From: Anaerolinea thermophila UNI-1
Lineage (GTDB): Bacteria > Chloroflexota > Anaerolineae > Anaerolineales > Anaerolineaceae
Assembly: GCF_000199675.1 (NCBI RefSeq)
Contig: NC_014960.1
Location: forward strand, 3,038,001-3,102,000
Reading direction: 5' to 3'
Length of the DNA stretch: 64,000 bases
Part shown: piece after piece, positions 33,904 to 42,956 of the stretch
Layout: every line of letters begins with the position of its first letter
How positions within the stretch are numbered: position 1 is the first letter of the stretch
Position numbers and translations under genes: made by a program
Notes under the pieces: generated by a model
What the model was told of the DNA's origin: nothing
The model's input: only the letters and a program-made list of their open reading frames with translations
Database searches by the model: none

Positions 33904-35886
33904 ATGCCTGCACTTTTACAGGATGCCATTCAGTTAATCAAAGCCGGGCAAAAAGAACAAGCCCGCGCCCTGCTGATGCAGATTCTGCAAAAAGAACCCG
34001 CTAACGAAGCCGCCTGGTTATGGCTGACCGAATGTCTTACCGATGACCTGCAACGTATTCAGGCGCTGGAAGTGTGCCTGAAGTTTAATCCCAACAGCGA
34101 AAAAGCCCGCAAAGCCCTGCAGGTGTTGCGGGAGAAATCGGCACCTGCCCAGCGACCTGCGCCTTATCCCCCAGGTGTACCCATAACACCTGAACCGGCG
34201 TCCTCCAGCATCCCCCCTGAAGCCCAGGGATTGACACCCGCGCGCGAGGGCAAACCTGAACCGCCTCCAGTTCCTCCCTTTACTACGCCTCCCACGTTTG
34301 CCACACCACCCGGCGGCGAAATTGACCGTGAGTTCATCGAATCACTGATTGAGGAAAGCCGTGAAAGCGCCCCCCGTATGGCTGCGCCCCCCGAAAAGCC
34401 TGCAATCCAGCCATTTATTTCCACCCCCGCACTGGAAGAAAGCCCGACGAAAGCAGAAATTCCGCAAGAGAGCGAGCCTGCTCCCGCCGACAGTGTGGTC
34501 AGCGCTTTCCGCAAGCCCGAACGGCGCGGTTTGTTTGGCAAGCGGGAAGCCCCCCCGCCTCGCCGTCCTTCCAGGAAGGAAGAAGAGGAACCGAAAACCA
34601 ACTGGCTCACGGTGTTCCTGCAGGTGGCACTGTTCATCCTTTTCGTTATGGCAATCATCGTGGCGGCATTGGTCACTGACTTGCCCTCGAAATTGCGTCA
34701 GAGTCTGATTCCCATTGCCAGTGGCGGCGGAACAGCCGTTCAGCCCACTGCCCCCCCGGCTTATGTGAACACTGCACCGCCCCCCACAAACACCCCCACC
34801 CCCATCCTGCAATTTACCCCTACACCCACGCTCACTCCGGTTCCTCCCTTACCTACCGGACAGGCGGGCAGTTCCTTCCCCGTTTATTTCAGTCCGCAAG
34901 CATTCCCCCTGCCTCTGCCCCTGGCAGGGCACACGGCCACCCGCCTGCAGGATGGACGCCTGTTGATTGCTGGGGGAAAGACCCTCAGCGGGGTGACCAT
35001 GAAGACTTTCCTCCTGGACAGCGACCGCTCGGACGCACGCGAGATTAACGCCATGGTTGCCGCCCGCGCCCACCACTCTGCCACACTCTTACCGGATGGA
35101 CGGGTGCTGGCAGTGGGCGGGGAAAGTGACTCGGGAATTGTGCAAACCGCCGATTTGTTCGACCCGGCAAGCGAATCGTGGAGCACGCTCCTGCCTCTGT
35201 ATCCCCATGGGGTGGGACATATCGCCGTGTTAATGGACAACGGTTGGTTGCTCATTGCCGGCGGGTGCGGACAGGATGCCACAGCCGAACTGTTTGACCC
35301 GGTCTCGATGACCTGGCAGGATGCCGGCGCGCCGCCTTATCCGCTTTGCCATGCCAGTGCCACCCTGTTGCCCGATGGGCGCGCGCTGGTTGCGGGGGGC
35401 GAAGGCGAAGCCGCAGGCAAAGCCCTGATCTATGACCTGAACGCCCGTACCTGGACGCCCACCGCCCCACTGCAAACCCCACGCTGGAATCACGCCGCAT
35501 TGCGTCTACCCGAAGGGGATGTCATCCTGTTCGGTGGACAAAACGCCAGCGGGCAGTCGCTCAACGCCGTTGAGGTGTACCGCTGGCAGGAAAACCGCTG
35601 GGAAAGCCTGGCGCCGATGAACGAAGGGCGCATCCAGCCCGCAGTCACCTTCCTGCCCGATGGACGCATTGCCGTGCTGGGCGGGTATCAACAGCAGGGC
35701 TTTGCCGCCACGCTGGAAGTGTACTTTGCCGCCAGCAATGTCTGGAGCGCCGCCACCGCTATGGACGTGCCCTCGGCAGATTTCACCCTGACGTATTCGG
35801 AAGGTATGGCGTATCTTTTACTGGGAGGGGAGAGCGCCGACGGCTTGCTCGACCGGCGCACCTGGTTAATTTTCTCCAATCCATAA
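33904..35886 (+). CDS. TPR / membrane anchor / Kelch-repeat protein
   Basis: 660 residues from ATG 33904 (MPALLQDAIQLIKAG), preceded by AAAGG; an ATG at 33871 lies about 8 bases after the -10 box (TATAAT, 33857-33862) and is an alternative. N-terminal TPR pair (about 1-75), a long Pro/Glu-rich linker, one membrane helix (VFLQVALFILFVMAIIVAALV, about 236-256), a Thr/Pro stalk, then about six Kelch/galactose-oxidase-like blades (LLIAGGKT, VLAVGGESDSG, LLIAGGCG, ALVAGGEGEA, VILFGGQNASG, IAVLGGYQ). The topology puts the propeller outside and the TPRs inside. No copper-site residues recognised; a binding role is likely. Confidence 0.87.
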   Translation: MPALLQDAIQLIKAGQKEQARALLMQILQKEPANEAAWLWLTECLTDDLQRIQALEVCLKFNPNSEKARKALQVLREKSAPAQRPAPYPPGVPITPEPASSSIPPEAQGLTPAREGKPEPPPVPPFTTPPTFATPPGGEIDREFIESLIEESRESAPRMAAPPEKPAIQPFISTPALEESPTKAEIPQESEPAPADSVVSAFRKPERRGLFGKREAPPPRRPSRKEEEEPKTNWLTVFLQVALFILFVMAIIVAALVTDLPSKLRQSLIPIASGGGTAVQPTAPPAYVNTAPPPTNTPTPILQFTPTPTLTPVPPLPTGQAGSSFPVYFSPQAFPLPLPLAGHTATRLQDGRLLIAGGKTLSGVTMKTFLLDSDRSDAREINAMVAARAHHSATLLPDGRVLAVGGESDSGIVQTADLFDPASESWSTLLPLYPHGVGHIAVLMDNGWLLIAGGCGQDATAELFDPVSMTWQDAGAPPYPLCHASATLLPDGRALVAGGEGEAAGKALIYDLNARTWTPTAPLQTPRWNHAALRLPEGDVILFGGQNASGQSLNAVEVYRWQENRWESLAPMNEGRIQPAVTFLPDGRIAVLGGYQQQGFAATLEVYFAASNVWSAATAMDVPSADFTLTYSEGMAYLLLGGESADGLLDRRTWLIFSNP

Positions 35887-35892
35887 AAGAAA

Positions 35893-35992
35893 AGGCGGGG
35901 ATGGATGGGAGTCGAACCCACCACGGCTCGCCACGCGACCCGTCAGCGGTTTTGAAGACCGTGAAGCCCACCGGGACTCAGCCATCCCCGCC
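35893..35992 (-). tRNA. selC: tRNA-Sec (anticodon TCA)
   Basis: Minus-strand cloverleaf of about 99 nt. Acceptor GGCGGGGAT pairs with ATCCCCGCC (8-9 bp), D arm CCCGGTGGG, anticodon loop CTTCAAA giving TCA (UGA-reading), long variable arm with pairing ACGG/CCGT and TCGC/GCGA, T arm GTGGG TTCGACT CCCAT. The long acceptor and variable arms and the TCA anticodon identify selenocysteine tRNA. CCA is not encoded; TTTTCTTTT follows as terminator. It implies that the genome makes selenoproteins. Confidence 0.95.
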
Positions 35993-35996
35993 GTTA

Positions 35997-36025
35997 AGCA
36001 TACCCGCAGGCGGGGAGATTGGCAA
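35997..36025 (-). promoter_or_regulatory. Promoter of selC
   Basis: Minus strand: TTGCCA (36020-36025), 17-base spacer, TATGCT (35997-36002), 4 bases before the mature tRNA 5' end. The -10 and spacing are identical to those of the SRP RNA promoter. Confidence 0.75.
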
Positions 36026-36272
36026 GGGGGATACTCATGCACCGGGTAAGAAGAGCAGGTAAATCTCAGATGGATTTGCTTTTTTTAATCAATTCCCAAA
36101 TCAAATGTACAATAAAAGCATTAGAAGCAACAAGGGCATGTTTTTCATCATGATTTTGGAAAATATCCCCCTAAAATGGTGAAATCAACCTTGATCCCCC
36201 GATTGTTTTTCGGTGCCTTAAGAATCCTCTCAGACAATTATGTTTTCAGAATAGATACGATAGGAGCATAAA
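36026..36272. other. AT-rich intergenic stretch
   Basis: About 250 bases, clearly more AT-rich than the surroundings, with T and A runs. No gene, convincing RNA or repeat is seen. It leads into the PH-domain gene, which shares the AT-rich composition. Confidence 0.5.
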
Positions 36273-36782
36273 GTGAGTTACATCAGTGATAATCTATTGC
36301 CCAATGAGAAAGTTTTCTTCACCGCTCGGGTGCATCCCATGATTTTTCTATCCCCTGTTCTTGCATTTATCGTGACCGTTTTTCTTTTCATTCTTTCTCT
36401 GAACGAGAAGGATGCCAGTGTACTGATATGCCTATTCCTTTTTTTGCTTTTTTATTCTATTTTGCTTGGAATCCGAGCCACCATCATGATGTTAACAACC
36501 GAGTTTGGTGTCACAAACCGGCGCATCATTGCAAAAAGCGGGTTCATTCGCCGGCAAACAATTGAAATTTTCTTGTCAAAGATTGAAAGCGTGTCGGTTT
36601 ACCAAAGCATCCTGGGACGTATTTTTAACTATGGAACAGTCACTGTAATCGGAACCGGTGGAACAAAAGGGAGTTTTCAAGGAATTGCCAACCCAATAGA
36701 GACGCGAAAGAAAATCTATCAAATGATTGAGATCTACACTCAATCTCAACAAGAAGCAAAAGAAAAATCAGTTGAAGCCTGA
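36273..36782 (+). CDS. Bacterial PH-domain (YdbS/YdbT-like) membrane protein
   Basis: 169 residues from GTG 36273 with AGGAG 7 bases upstream. Two membrane helices (about 25-45 and 49-70), then a bPH2 domain: EFGVTNRRIIAKSGFIRRQTIEIFLSKIESVSVYQSILGRIFNYGTVTVIGTGG, the family hallmark (TNrRii...i.l.kIesv.v.qs..GriFgyGtv.v.gtGg). Function unknown. Codon use is A/T-richer than in its neighbours, which hints at recent acquisition. Confidence 0.88.
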   Translation: MSYISDNLLPNEKVFFTARVHPMIFLSPVLAFIVTVFLFILSLNEKDASVLICLFLFLLFYSILLGIRATIMMLTTEFGVTNRRIIAKSGFIRRQTIEIFLSKIESVSVYQSILGRIFNYGTVTVIGTGGTKGSFQGIANPIETRKKIYQMIEIYTQSQQEAKEKSVEA

Positions 36783-36836
36783 ACATTCTTCAGAATTTAA
36801 GAACGATATTTCCATAAGAGTTCTCTATTAAACAAA

Positions 36837-36877
36837 CCACTCCGGAGAGGCTCTTGTCCATCTCCGGAGTGGCGTTT
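36837..36877. terminator. Bidirectional terminator
   Basis: 12-bp perfect stem CCACTCCGGAGA (36837-36848) and TCTCCGGAGTGG (36861-36872); TTTT follows on the plus side and GTTTGTTTAA on the minus side. It lies between the convergent PH-domain and DUF2807 genes. Confidence 0.85.
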
Positions 36878-36892
36878 TCCTCCGCAATCTCT

Positions 36893-38398
36893 TTACTTTT
36901 CGCCCAGCGAGCGCAGGGTTGCCAGCCCATCGTTGCGCGGTTTGACGCGCGGACTGCCGTAGTACGCCACCGAGCCCGCGCCGGAAATGCGCGTCTCCAG
37001 TTCGTCGGTCACCCAAAGGGTCACATTGCCCAGCCCGTCCACACGCACATCGGCGCGCTCGGTGCGCAGGTCACCAGCATCCAGCGTACCCGACCCGCTG
37101 ATCTCCACATCCAGCGCGGGAGCAATGCCTGCCGCCGTCACCTTGCCCAGCCCGTCAATAGTCACTTCCAGGCGATCCACCGTCAGCCCTTTGAGCGAGA
37201 ACTCGCTGGCGCCTTCAATGCGCAGAGATAAATCCTTGCCTTCCCAGCCGTCCAGCATGATCTTCGATGCTCCACTGGCTTCAATTTCATTCAACGATTT
37301 GACGGTCAGGCGGTAACGGATACTGCGGGTGGGAGAAATGCCCACCCCGGGCTGAATGCCCAGCACCAGTTTTCCCGCTACCAAACGGCTGGTCAGGTAG
37401 GGCAGAAGGTTTTCGTCGGCTTCGATGACCAGTTCCTCTTTAGCGCCCTGAACCAGGGTCACCTCGCTGGCGCCTTCCACCAGCAGGCTGGAGACACCGC
37501 GCACCTCGCGGGTTTCGCTTGCCATCTGACCGTTGCCGGTGATGACTTCCGTGACGCTTCCCTGCGCAGAAATAGACGGGATGAACAACAAACCCGAGCG
37601 CACCGGCAGACGCGCCGCCGCGCCCGTCCACACCGCCCAGACAATCACCGCGGCGGTAATAAGCCCCAGCGCCAGATTCGCCAGCGGGTAGCGATGCCCC
37701 ACCAGCACCAGCAAGCCAAACACCACCAGGAATGCAGGCCAGAGGCGGAAGATGGCGGTCAGGTTTTGCGATGGGAGTGCGCTGACCGAAACCAACAGCC
37801 ACAGCACCCCAAAGGTGATAAACATGAGGGGCCAGAAGAAGTCCCACTCGCCGCCGGCTTCACCGCGGCGCAGGATGAAACGCGACAGCCGAATTGCCAG
37901 CAACAGCACACCCAGTCCGGCGAGAATCAGCGCCCAGAACAACCCGCCGCCCAGGCGCGCCCCCACCCCCACCAGGCTGAAGAGCAATTCAAAGATGGCG
38001 CCAAAAATCAGGAACAGGATAATCCCGACCTGCATGGTCTTCCAGCCGGAGCGGCGCATTTCAGGCAGATTGCTCCATAAGCCGTAAATCAGCAGGCCAA
38101 AACCTACGGAGACGATAATCAGCGCCCAGGCATACGCCCAGGTTTGATACAAATCAAAACGTTCCTGCACCCAGAAGATTGCCCCCAGCATGGTGACGAT
38201 GCTGGCGGGAATTGCCAGCACCCCCAGCCCGCGTCCGCCAAACAGCATGGCAAGGAAAAGCAACCCGCCTACTGCGATAATGCCCAGGGGCCAGGTGAGG
38301 GTGATCCCTGCCCAACCAGCAACCTCAAAGGCTAAAAATGCCAACCCCATCAGAATCAGCAGGACGCTCAGCACAATACGAGCGCGTGAATCGTTCAT
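36893..38398 (-). CDS. Membrane protein with LiaF-like helices and DUF2807 domain
   Basis: 501 residues from ATG 38398 (MNDSRARIVLSVLLILMG), GAGGAG upstream; a frame to 38548 has no ribosome site. About eight to ten helices in the first 290 residues (DUF5668/LiaF-like bundle), then a beta-helical DUF2807 domain (about 310-490) with repeated EASGASKIMLDG, RIEGASEFSLKG, TIDGLGKVTAAG, EISGSGTLDAG, RVDGLGNVTLWV, RISGAGSVAYYG. LiaF-type proteins act in envelope-stress signalling; no kinase or regulator is adjacent here, so the role is open. Confidence 0.85.
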   Translation of the reverse strand: MNDSRARIVLSVLLILMGLAFLAFEVAGWAGITLTWPLGIIAVGGLLFLAMLFGGRGLGVLAIPASIVTMLGAIFWVQERFDLYQTWAYAWALIIVSVGFGLLIYGLWSNLPEMRRSGWKTMQVGIILFLIFGAIFELLFSLVGVGARLGGGLFWALILAGLGVLLLAIRLSRFILRRGEAGGEWDFFWPLMFITFGVLWLLVSVSALPSQNLTAIFRLWPAFLVVFGLLVLVGHRYPLANLALGLITAAVIVWAVWTGAAARLPVRSGLLFIPSISAQGSVTEVITGNGQMASETREVRGVSSLLVEGASEVTLVQGAKEELVIEADENLLPYLTSRLVAGKLVLGIQPGVGISPTRSIRYRLTVKSLNEIEASGASKIMLDGWEGKDLSLRIEGASEFSLKGLTVDRLEVTIDGLGKVTAAGIAPALDVEISGSGTLDAGDLRTERADVRVDGLGNVTLWVTDELETRISGAGSVAYYGSPRVKPRNDGLATLRSLGEK

Positions 38399-38564
38399 AA
38401 GAACAAACTCCTCTCTGAGAACAAATCTTGCAGGCGCATGGAAATCCCAGCACTCTGTTTCAGTATACGCAAAAGCACGCCAAAAATTGCAGGATTTTCC
38501 AAAAAATTCGACCCGGATATCCAGTTTTCGCTCAAGCAGATGTTTCACGTTATGCCATACAAAC

Positions 38565-38594
38565 TTGACAAAACCTCTCAGGAATTTTTATAAT
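38565..38594 (+). promoter_or_regulatory. Promoter of the sulfurtransferase/SufE operon
   Basis: TTGACA (38565-38570), 18-base spacer, TATAAT (38589-38594); leader of about 40 bases with AAAGGAGG before the ATG at 38640. Confidence 0.85.
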
Positions 38595-38639
38595 AAATCA
38601 TATAAAATTTATCCAATTTAACCTCGAAAGGAGGTTGTC

Positions 38640-39503
38640 ATGACAACCGAACAATACGCACATCCGGAAGTGCTGGTCGAGACCGAGTGGTTAGCCCAGC
38701 ATCTCCACGACCCCAACCTGCGAATCGTCGAGTCTGACGAAGACCCCTTACTGTACGACACCGGCCATATCCCCGGCGCAGTCAAGGTGGACTGGTTCAC
38801 TACCCTGCAAGACCCGGTGCGCCGCGATTTTATCAACCAACAGCAGTTCGAAGCCCTGTGCAGCAGCCTGGGGATTGCCAACGATACCACGGTCATCTTC
38901 TACGGCGACAAGAACAACTGGTTTGCCTGTTACGCCTTCTGGCTGTTCGAGTATTACGGGCATGAACACCTGCGCATCCTCAACGGCGGACGGCAAAAGT
39001 GGCTTCAGGAAGCCCGTCCCATCACCCGCGAGGTGCCGGTATATCCCCCCACCGACTATCGTGCCAAACCCCCCAAGCGTGACATTCGCGCTTTCCGCGA
39101 GGACGTCTTCCGACACATTGAGACCGGCGGCGCACTGGTGGACGTGCGTTCGCCACAGGAATACACCGGCGAACTGCTCCACATGCCCAATTATCCGCAG
39201 GAAGGCGCCATGCGCGGCGGACACATTCAGGGCGCAGTGAACATCCCCTGGGCAATGGCCATTAACCCCGAAGACGGTACGTTCAAACTGCCCCAAGCCC
39301 TGCGCGATCTGTACCAGGGCAAAGGTATCACCCCCGACCGTGAGGTAATTGCCTACTGCCGCATCGGCGAGCGCAGTTCGCACACCTGGTTTGTTCTCAA
39401 GTACCTGCTGGGATACCCGCAGGTGCGCAATTACGACGGTTCATGGACGGAATGGGGCAATCTGGTAGGCGCACCGATTGAGAAAGGGGCAGGACCGTCG
39501 TGA
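38640..39503 (+). CDS. sseA: Thiosulfate/3-mercaptopyruvate sulfurtransferase (tandem rhodanese)
   Basis: 287 residues, two rhodanese domains. The first (about 10-130, HIPGAVKVDWFTTL, VIFYGDKNNWFACYAFWLF) is inactive; the second (about 150-280) has catalytic Cys240 in the loop CRIGERSSH. CRxGxRSSH loops favour thiosulfate:cyanide over mercaptopyruvate activity. It moves sulfane sulfur to acceptors. Overlaps sufE (GTGATG overlap) and so probably supplies it, or shares its sulfur pathway. Confidence 0.93.
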   Translation: MTTEQYAHPEVLVETEWLAQHLHDPNLRIVESDEDPLLYDTGHIPGAVKVDWFTTLQDPVRRDFINQQQFEALCSSLGIANDTTVIFYGDKNNWFACYAFWLFEYYGHEHLRILNGGRQKWLQEARPITREVPVYPPTDYRAKPPKRDIRAFREDVFRHIETGGALVDVRSPQEYTGELLHMPNYPQEGAMRGGHIQGAVNIPWAMAINPEDGTFKLPQALRDLYQGKGITPDREVIAYCRIGERSSHTWFVLKYLLGYPQVRNYDGSWTEWGNLVGAPIEKGAGPS

Positions 39504-39943
39504 TGCTCCCGCAACGCCTTGCCGAAATTGTTGAAGATTTCCGCCTTTGTCAGGGGCGGGAGAAACTGGAACTGCTCTTGCAGTACGCCGAGAGCCTGCC
39601 CACTTTGCCCGACCACCTGAAGGAGCATCTCAACGAGATGGAAGCAGTACCCGAGTGCATGACGCCGGTTTCGGTAATGGCGGAATGGCAGGAGAATGGA
39701 GCAATTTTCCATTTCGCCGTGCCGGCCGAATCGCCCACCGTGCGCGGCTATGCCGCGATCATCGCCGAAGGACTGCGTGGGGCTACACCGGAGGAGATTT
39801 TGAATCTGCCTTCGGACTTTTACATAGCCATGGGGTTGCAAGACGTGGTCACTTCCCAGCGTCTAAACGGCATGGCAGCCATTGTGGCACATGTCAAACG
39901 ACTGGCGCTGGTACGCCTGGAACAGATGAACAAACCATCCTGA
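39500..39943 (+). CDS. sufE: SufE-family sulfur acceptor
   Basis: 147 residues. SufE fold with Cys53 in VPECMTPV (persulfide-accepting Cys), FAVPAESPTVRGYAAIIAEGLRGATPEEILNLP and the conserved end GMAAIVAHVKRLA. In E. coli SufE takes sulfur from the cysteine desulfurase SufS for Fe-S assembly; here the partner gene is a rhodanese, and no sufS or sufBCD is nearby. The stop is followed by a strong terminator. Confidence 0.92.
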   Translation: MMLPQRLAEIVEDFRLCQGREKLELLLQYAESLPTLPDHLKEHLNEMEAVPECMTPVSVMAEWQENGAIFHFAVPAESPTVRGYAAIIAEGLRGATPEEILNLPSDFYIAMGLQDVVTSQRLNGMAAIVAHVKRLALVRLEQMNKPS

Positions 39944-39945
39944 CA

Positions 39946-39980
39946 AAACCTCCCCCGCAAACGGGGGAGGTTTCATTATA
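39946..39980 (+). terminator. Terminator after sufE
   Basis: AAACCTCCCCCG (39946-39957) and CGGGGGAGGTTT (39962-39973), 12-bp stem with a 4-base loop; CATTATAT follows. Confidence 0.88.
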
Positions 39981-40093
39981 TAAGGGAAAATTTATGAACG
40001 TTGTTCGCGGGAAATATGACAAAAGGAAGGGGTACTTGTCTAACATTGTGATAAAATAAACGCAATTCTTTCCTTAAACGAAATGGAGGATTC

Positions 40094-41656
40094 ATGACAC
40101 CAGTTCTGCAGTTAAAGGGAATCACCAAGCGGTTCCCGGGCGTACTGGCGAATGATCACATCGACTTAACCCTCAACGAAGGCGAAATTCTGGCTTTACT
40201 CGGGGAAAACGGAGCCGGAAAATCCACATTGATGAACATCCTGTATGGCTTGTATCAGCCGGATGAGGGTGAAATCTATGTGCGAGGCCAGAAAATTACC
40301 GTGCATTCTCCATTGGATGCGATTCGAGCCGGGATTGGTATGGTGCACCAGCACTTTATGCTAATCCCGGTTTTTACTGTCACGGAGAACGTCATGCTGG
40401 GCGCAGAGACGGTGCGCATGGGCGATTTCCTTGACCGCGAGAAAACCGCTCAGCGCATCCGCGAGATTTCCGAGCGCTATCACCTGGAAGTGGACCCTTA
40501 CGCCTACGTGCGCGATCTGCCGGTAGGCGTGCAACAGCGCGTGGAAATCATCAAACTGCTCTTCCGCGAAGCCAACATCCTCATCTTTGACGAGCCAACC
40601 GCCGTGCTGACCCCACAGGAAGCCGATGAACTCTTCGTCATCATGCGCGAACTGGTCAAGCAGGGCAAATCCATCATCTTCATCACCCACAAATTGCGCG
40701 AAGTGCTGGAGATTTCCGACCGGATCATGGTCATTCGCCGTGGCAAAGTGGTGGGTGAAACCACCCCTGCCGAAGCCGATAAAGCCAAACTGGCAGAGAT
40801 GATGGTGGGGCGCGCCGTGCGTCTGGAAGTAGAAAAAGAGATTGCCAAAGCCGGAGATGTGGTGCTGGAGGTCAAAGACCTGGTGGTTGCCGATGCGCAG
40901 AAGCAAATCACCGTGGATGGCGTCAGTTTTGACGTGCGTGCAGGCGAGATTCTGGGTATCGCCGGCGTACAGGGCAACGGTCAGACCGAACTGGTAGAAG
41001 CCGTCACCGGATTACGCCATCCCATTTCCGGCACCATCCGTCTGCTGGGCGAGGACGTAACCTTTGCCAACCCACGTAAAATCACCGAGTTGGGGAGCGC
41101 GCATGTGCCTGAAGACCGCCAGCGCGATGGGCTGGTATTGACCTTCCCGGTGGCAGATAACATTGCACTATGCACCTACTACAAACCACCCTTTGCCCGG
41201 GGAATCCGCATGCAGGAAAAGGAAATCCTCAGGACCGCCGAGCAACTCATCAAAGACTTCGATATCCGCACGCCGGGACCACTGGTGAATGCCGGCAACC
41301 TTTCGGGTGGTAATCAGCAAAAGGTGATTGTGGCTCGCGAATTTTCGCGTCCCATCCGCCTGCTGGTAGCCTCTCAGCCCACCCGCGGTCTGGATGTAGG
41401 CTCGATTGAATACATCCATAAGCGTATTGTGGAAAAACGCGACGAAGGTTGTGCAGTCCTGCTGGTTTCGTCCGAATTGGATGAAATCATGGAACTGTCA
41501 GACCGCATTGCGGTGATGTACCGCGGCAAAATCGTGGCGATTGTGCCCGCCGAACAAGCCACCAAGAATTACATTGGCTTGCTGATGGCAGGCGTCAGTC
41601 CGGAACAGGCAGGCGCCCCGCAGGTTGGGGAGCGCGTCGTCGAATCAACCTTGTGA
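40094..41656 (+). CDS. Nucleoside-type ABC transporter, double ATPase
   Basis: 520 residues, two fused ABC ATPase domains. First: Walker A GENGAGKST (37-45), HQHFMLIPVFTVTENVMLG (Q-loop region), IFDEPTAVLTPQEADEL. Second: IAGVQGNGQTELVEAVTG (degenerate Walker A), LSGGNQQKVIVAREF, ASQPTRGLDVGSIEYIHKRI. The wording is that of the YufO/NupO-like ATPases that work with BMP lipoproteins to import purine nucleosides, rather than RbsA. GGAGG ribosome site; the permease gene starts 13 bases after its stop. Confidence 0.93.
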   Translation: MTPVLQLKGITKRFPGVLANDHIDLTLNEGEILALLGENGAGKSTLMNILYGLYQPDEGEIYVRGQKITVHSPLDAIRAGIGMVHQHFMLIPVFTVTENVMLGAETVRMGDFLDREKTAQRIREISERYHLEVDPYAYVRDLPVGVQQRVEIIKLLFREANILIFDEPTAVLTPQEADELFVIMRELVKQGKSIIFITHKLREVLEISDRIMVIRRGKVVGETTPAEADKAKLAEMMVGRAVRLEVEKEIAKAGDVVLEVKDLVVADAQKQITVDGVSFDVRAGEILGIAGVQGNGQTELVEAVTGLRHPISGTIRLLGEDVTFANPRKITELGSAHVPEDRQRDGLVLTFPVADNIALCTYYKPPFARGIRMQEKEILRTAEQLIKDFDIRTPGPLVNAGNLSGGNQQKVIVAREFSRPIRLLVASQPTRGLDVGSIEYIHKRIVEKRDEGCAVLLVSSELDEIMELSDRIAVMYRGKIVAIVPAEQATKNYIGLLMAGVSPEQAGAPQVGERVVESTL

Positions 41657-41669
41657 CACGGGGTGGATC

Positions 41670-42956
41670 GTGAGCGAAAACAAGCCGAAACAAGATGCAG
41701 GAAAAGTCTTTTTAGAGGAAGTCACCGGGCAGTCCGAAGAAGCTCAGCGGCTGAAAGGCTGGCGCAAAACCGGGCGCACCCTGGTGGTTCCTCTGCTGGC
41801 AATTTTCACCGGTCTGGTCTTCGGTGCCATCTTTATTGTGGTGACCAGTGAAGACGTGTACGCCGCCTTCCGCGTGTCCTTTGGAACGGGCATGGCGGCA
41901 GTTTGGAAGACCATCATTCAGTCGTATCAGGCGCTGTTCACCGGCGCACTGGGCGATCCGGCACGAATTGTGGCGGCATTTCAATCGGGCAACCCGCTGG
42001 AGATTCGCCGCGCGGTGAATCCCATTCTGGAAAGCCTGGTGAATGCCACGCCCTACATCTTCGCCGGGCTGGCGGTGGCGCTGGGCTTCCGCTCGGGGTT
42101 GTTCAACATCGGTGTGGAAGGGCAGTTGTTCATGGGCGCCGCCGCGGCAACCGCTGTGGGCATTTTCGTCAAGGGCTTGCCGCAGATCATCCATGCGCCG
42201 CTGGCATTCCTTGCCGGTGCGCTGGGTGGGGCGCTATGGGGCTTCATCCCCGGCTGGCTGAAAGCCAAAACCGGCGCGCATGAGGTCATCAACACCATCA
42301 TGATGAACTGGATTGCCTTCCGCCTGACCGAGTGGCTGTTGTCGGGCCCGCTCACCCGTCCGGGTTCGGGCGGTTTGCCCATCAGCCCCATCATCGAAAA
42401 GTCGGCGGAAATTCCGCAGTTCTTCCCACCGCCCATCCGCTTCCATCTGGGCTTCTTCATCGCGCTGGCATTTGCCTACGCGGTGCACTGGTTGCTGTTC
42501 AAAACCACCTGGGGCTTTGACCTGCGAACGGTGGGCGCCAACCCCAATGCGGCAAAGTACGCCGGCATGAACATCACCAAGAACATTGTGCTGGCGATGA
42601 CCCTCTCCGGCGCGCTGGCGGGCATGGCGGGCGCCAACCAGATTCTGGCGGTCAACCGCAGTATGGCGCTGGGACTTTCGCCGGGCTACGGTTTCGACAG
42701 CATCGCCCTGGCGCTGCTGGGCAACAGCACGCCGATGGGTGTGGTGCTGGCTTCCCTGCTGTTTGGCGCTCTGCGCAACGGCGCTACCCGCATGGAACTG
42801 CTGTATATCCCCAACGACATTATTTCCATCATTCAGGCGCTGATCCTGGCATTTGTCGCCGCGCCTGCCATCATCCGCACCATTTACCGCATTCGTGTTC
42901 CCAAAGAAGCGGAAGAAGCCGTCTTTACCGGCAGTTGGGGAGGAGGGAGCAAGTAA
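41670..42956 (+). CDS. Nucleoside-type ABC transporter permease 1
   Basis: 428 residues from GTG 41670 (VSENKPKQDAG), placed by a GGGGTGG site and by the end of the ATPase gene; the open frame reaches back into that gene. YufP/NupP-like: NPILESLVNATPYIFAGLAVALGFRSGLFNIGVEGQLFMGAAAA and GANPNAAKYAGMNITKNIVLAMTLSGALAGMAGANQIL (EAA-like loop). About 8-10 helices. Confidence 0.92.
   Translation: MSENKPKQDAGKVFLEEVTGQSEEAQRLKGWRKTGRTLVVPLLAIFTGLVFGAIFIVVTSEDVYAAFRVSFGTGMAAVWKTIIQSYQALFTGALGDPARIVAAFQSGNPLEIRRAVNPILESLVNATPYIFAGLAVALGFRSGLFNIGVEGQLFMGAAAATAVGIFVKGLPQIIHAPLAFLAGALGGALWGFIPGWLKAKTGAHEVINTIMMNWIAFRLTEWLLSGPLTRPGSGGLPISPIIEKSAEIPQFFPPPIRFHLGFFIALAFAYAVHWLLFKTTWGFDLRTVGANPNAAKYAGMNITKNIVLAMTLSGALAGMAGANQILAVNRSMALGLSPGYGFDSIALALLGNSTPMGVVLASLLFGALRNGATRMELLYIPNDIISIIQALILAFVAAPAIIRTIYRIRVPKEAEEAVFTGSWGGGSK

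Noticed and set aside
35893..36300. Selenoprotein gene next to selC
   Set aside because: No UGA-interrupted frame with downstream hairpin was found near selC.
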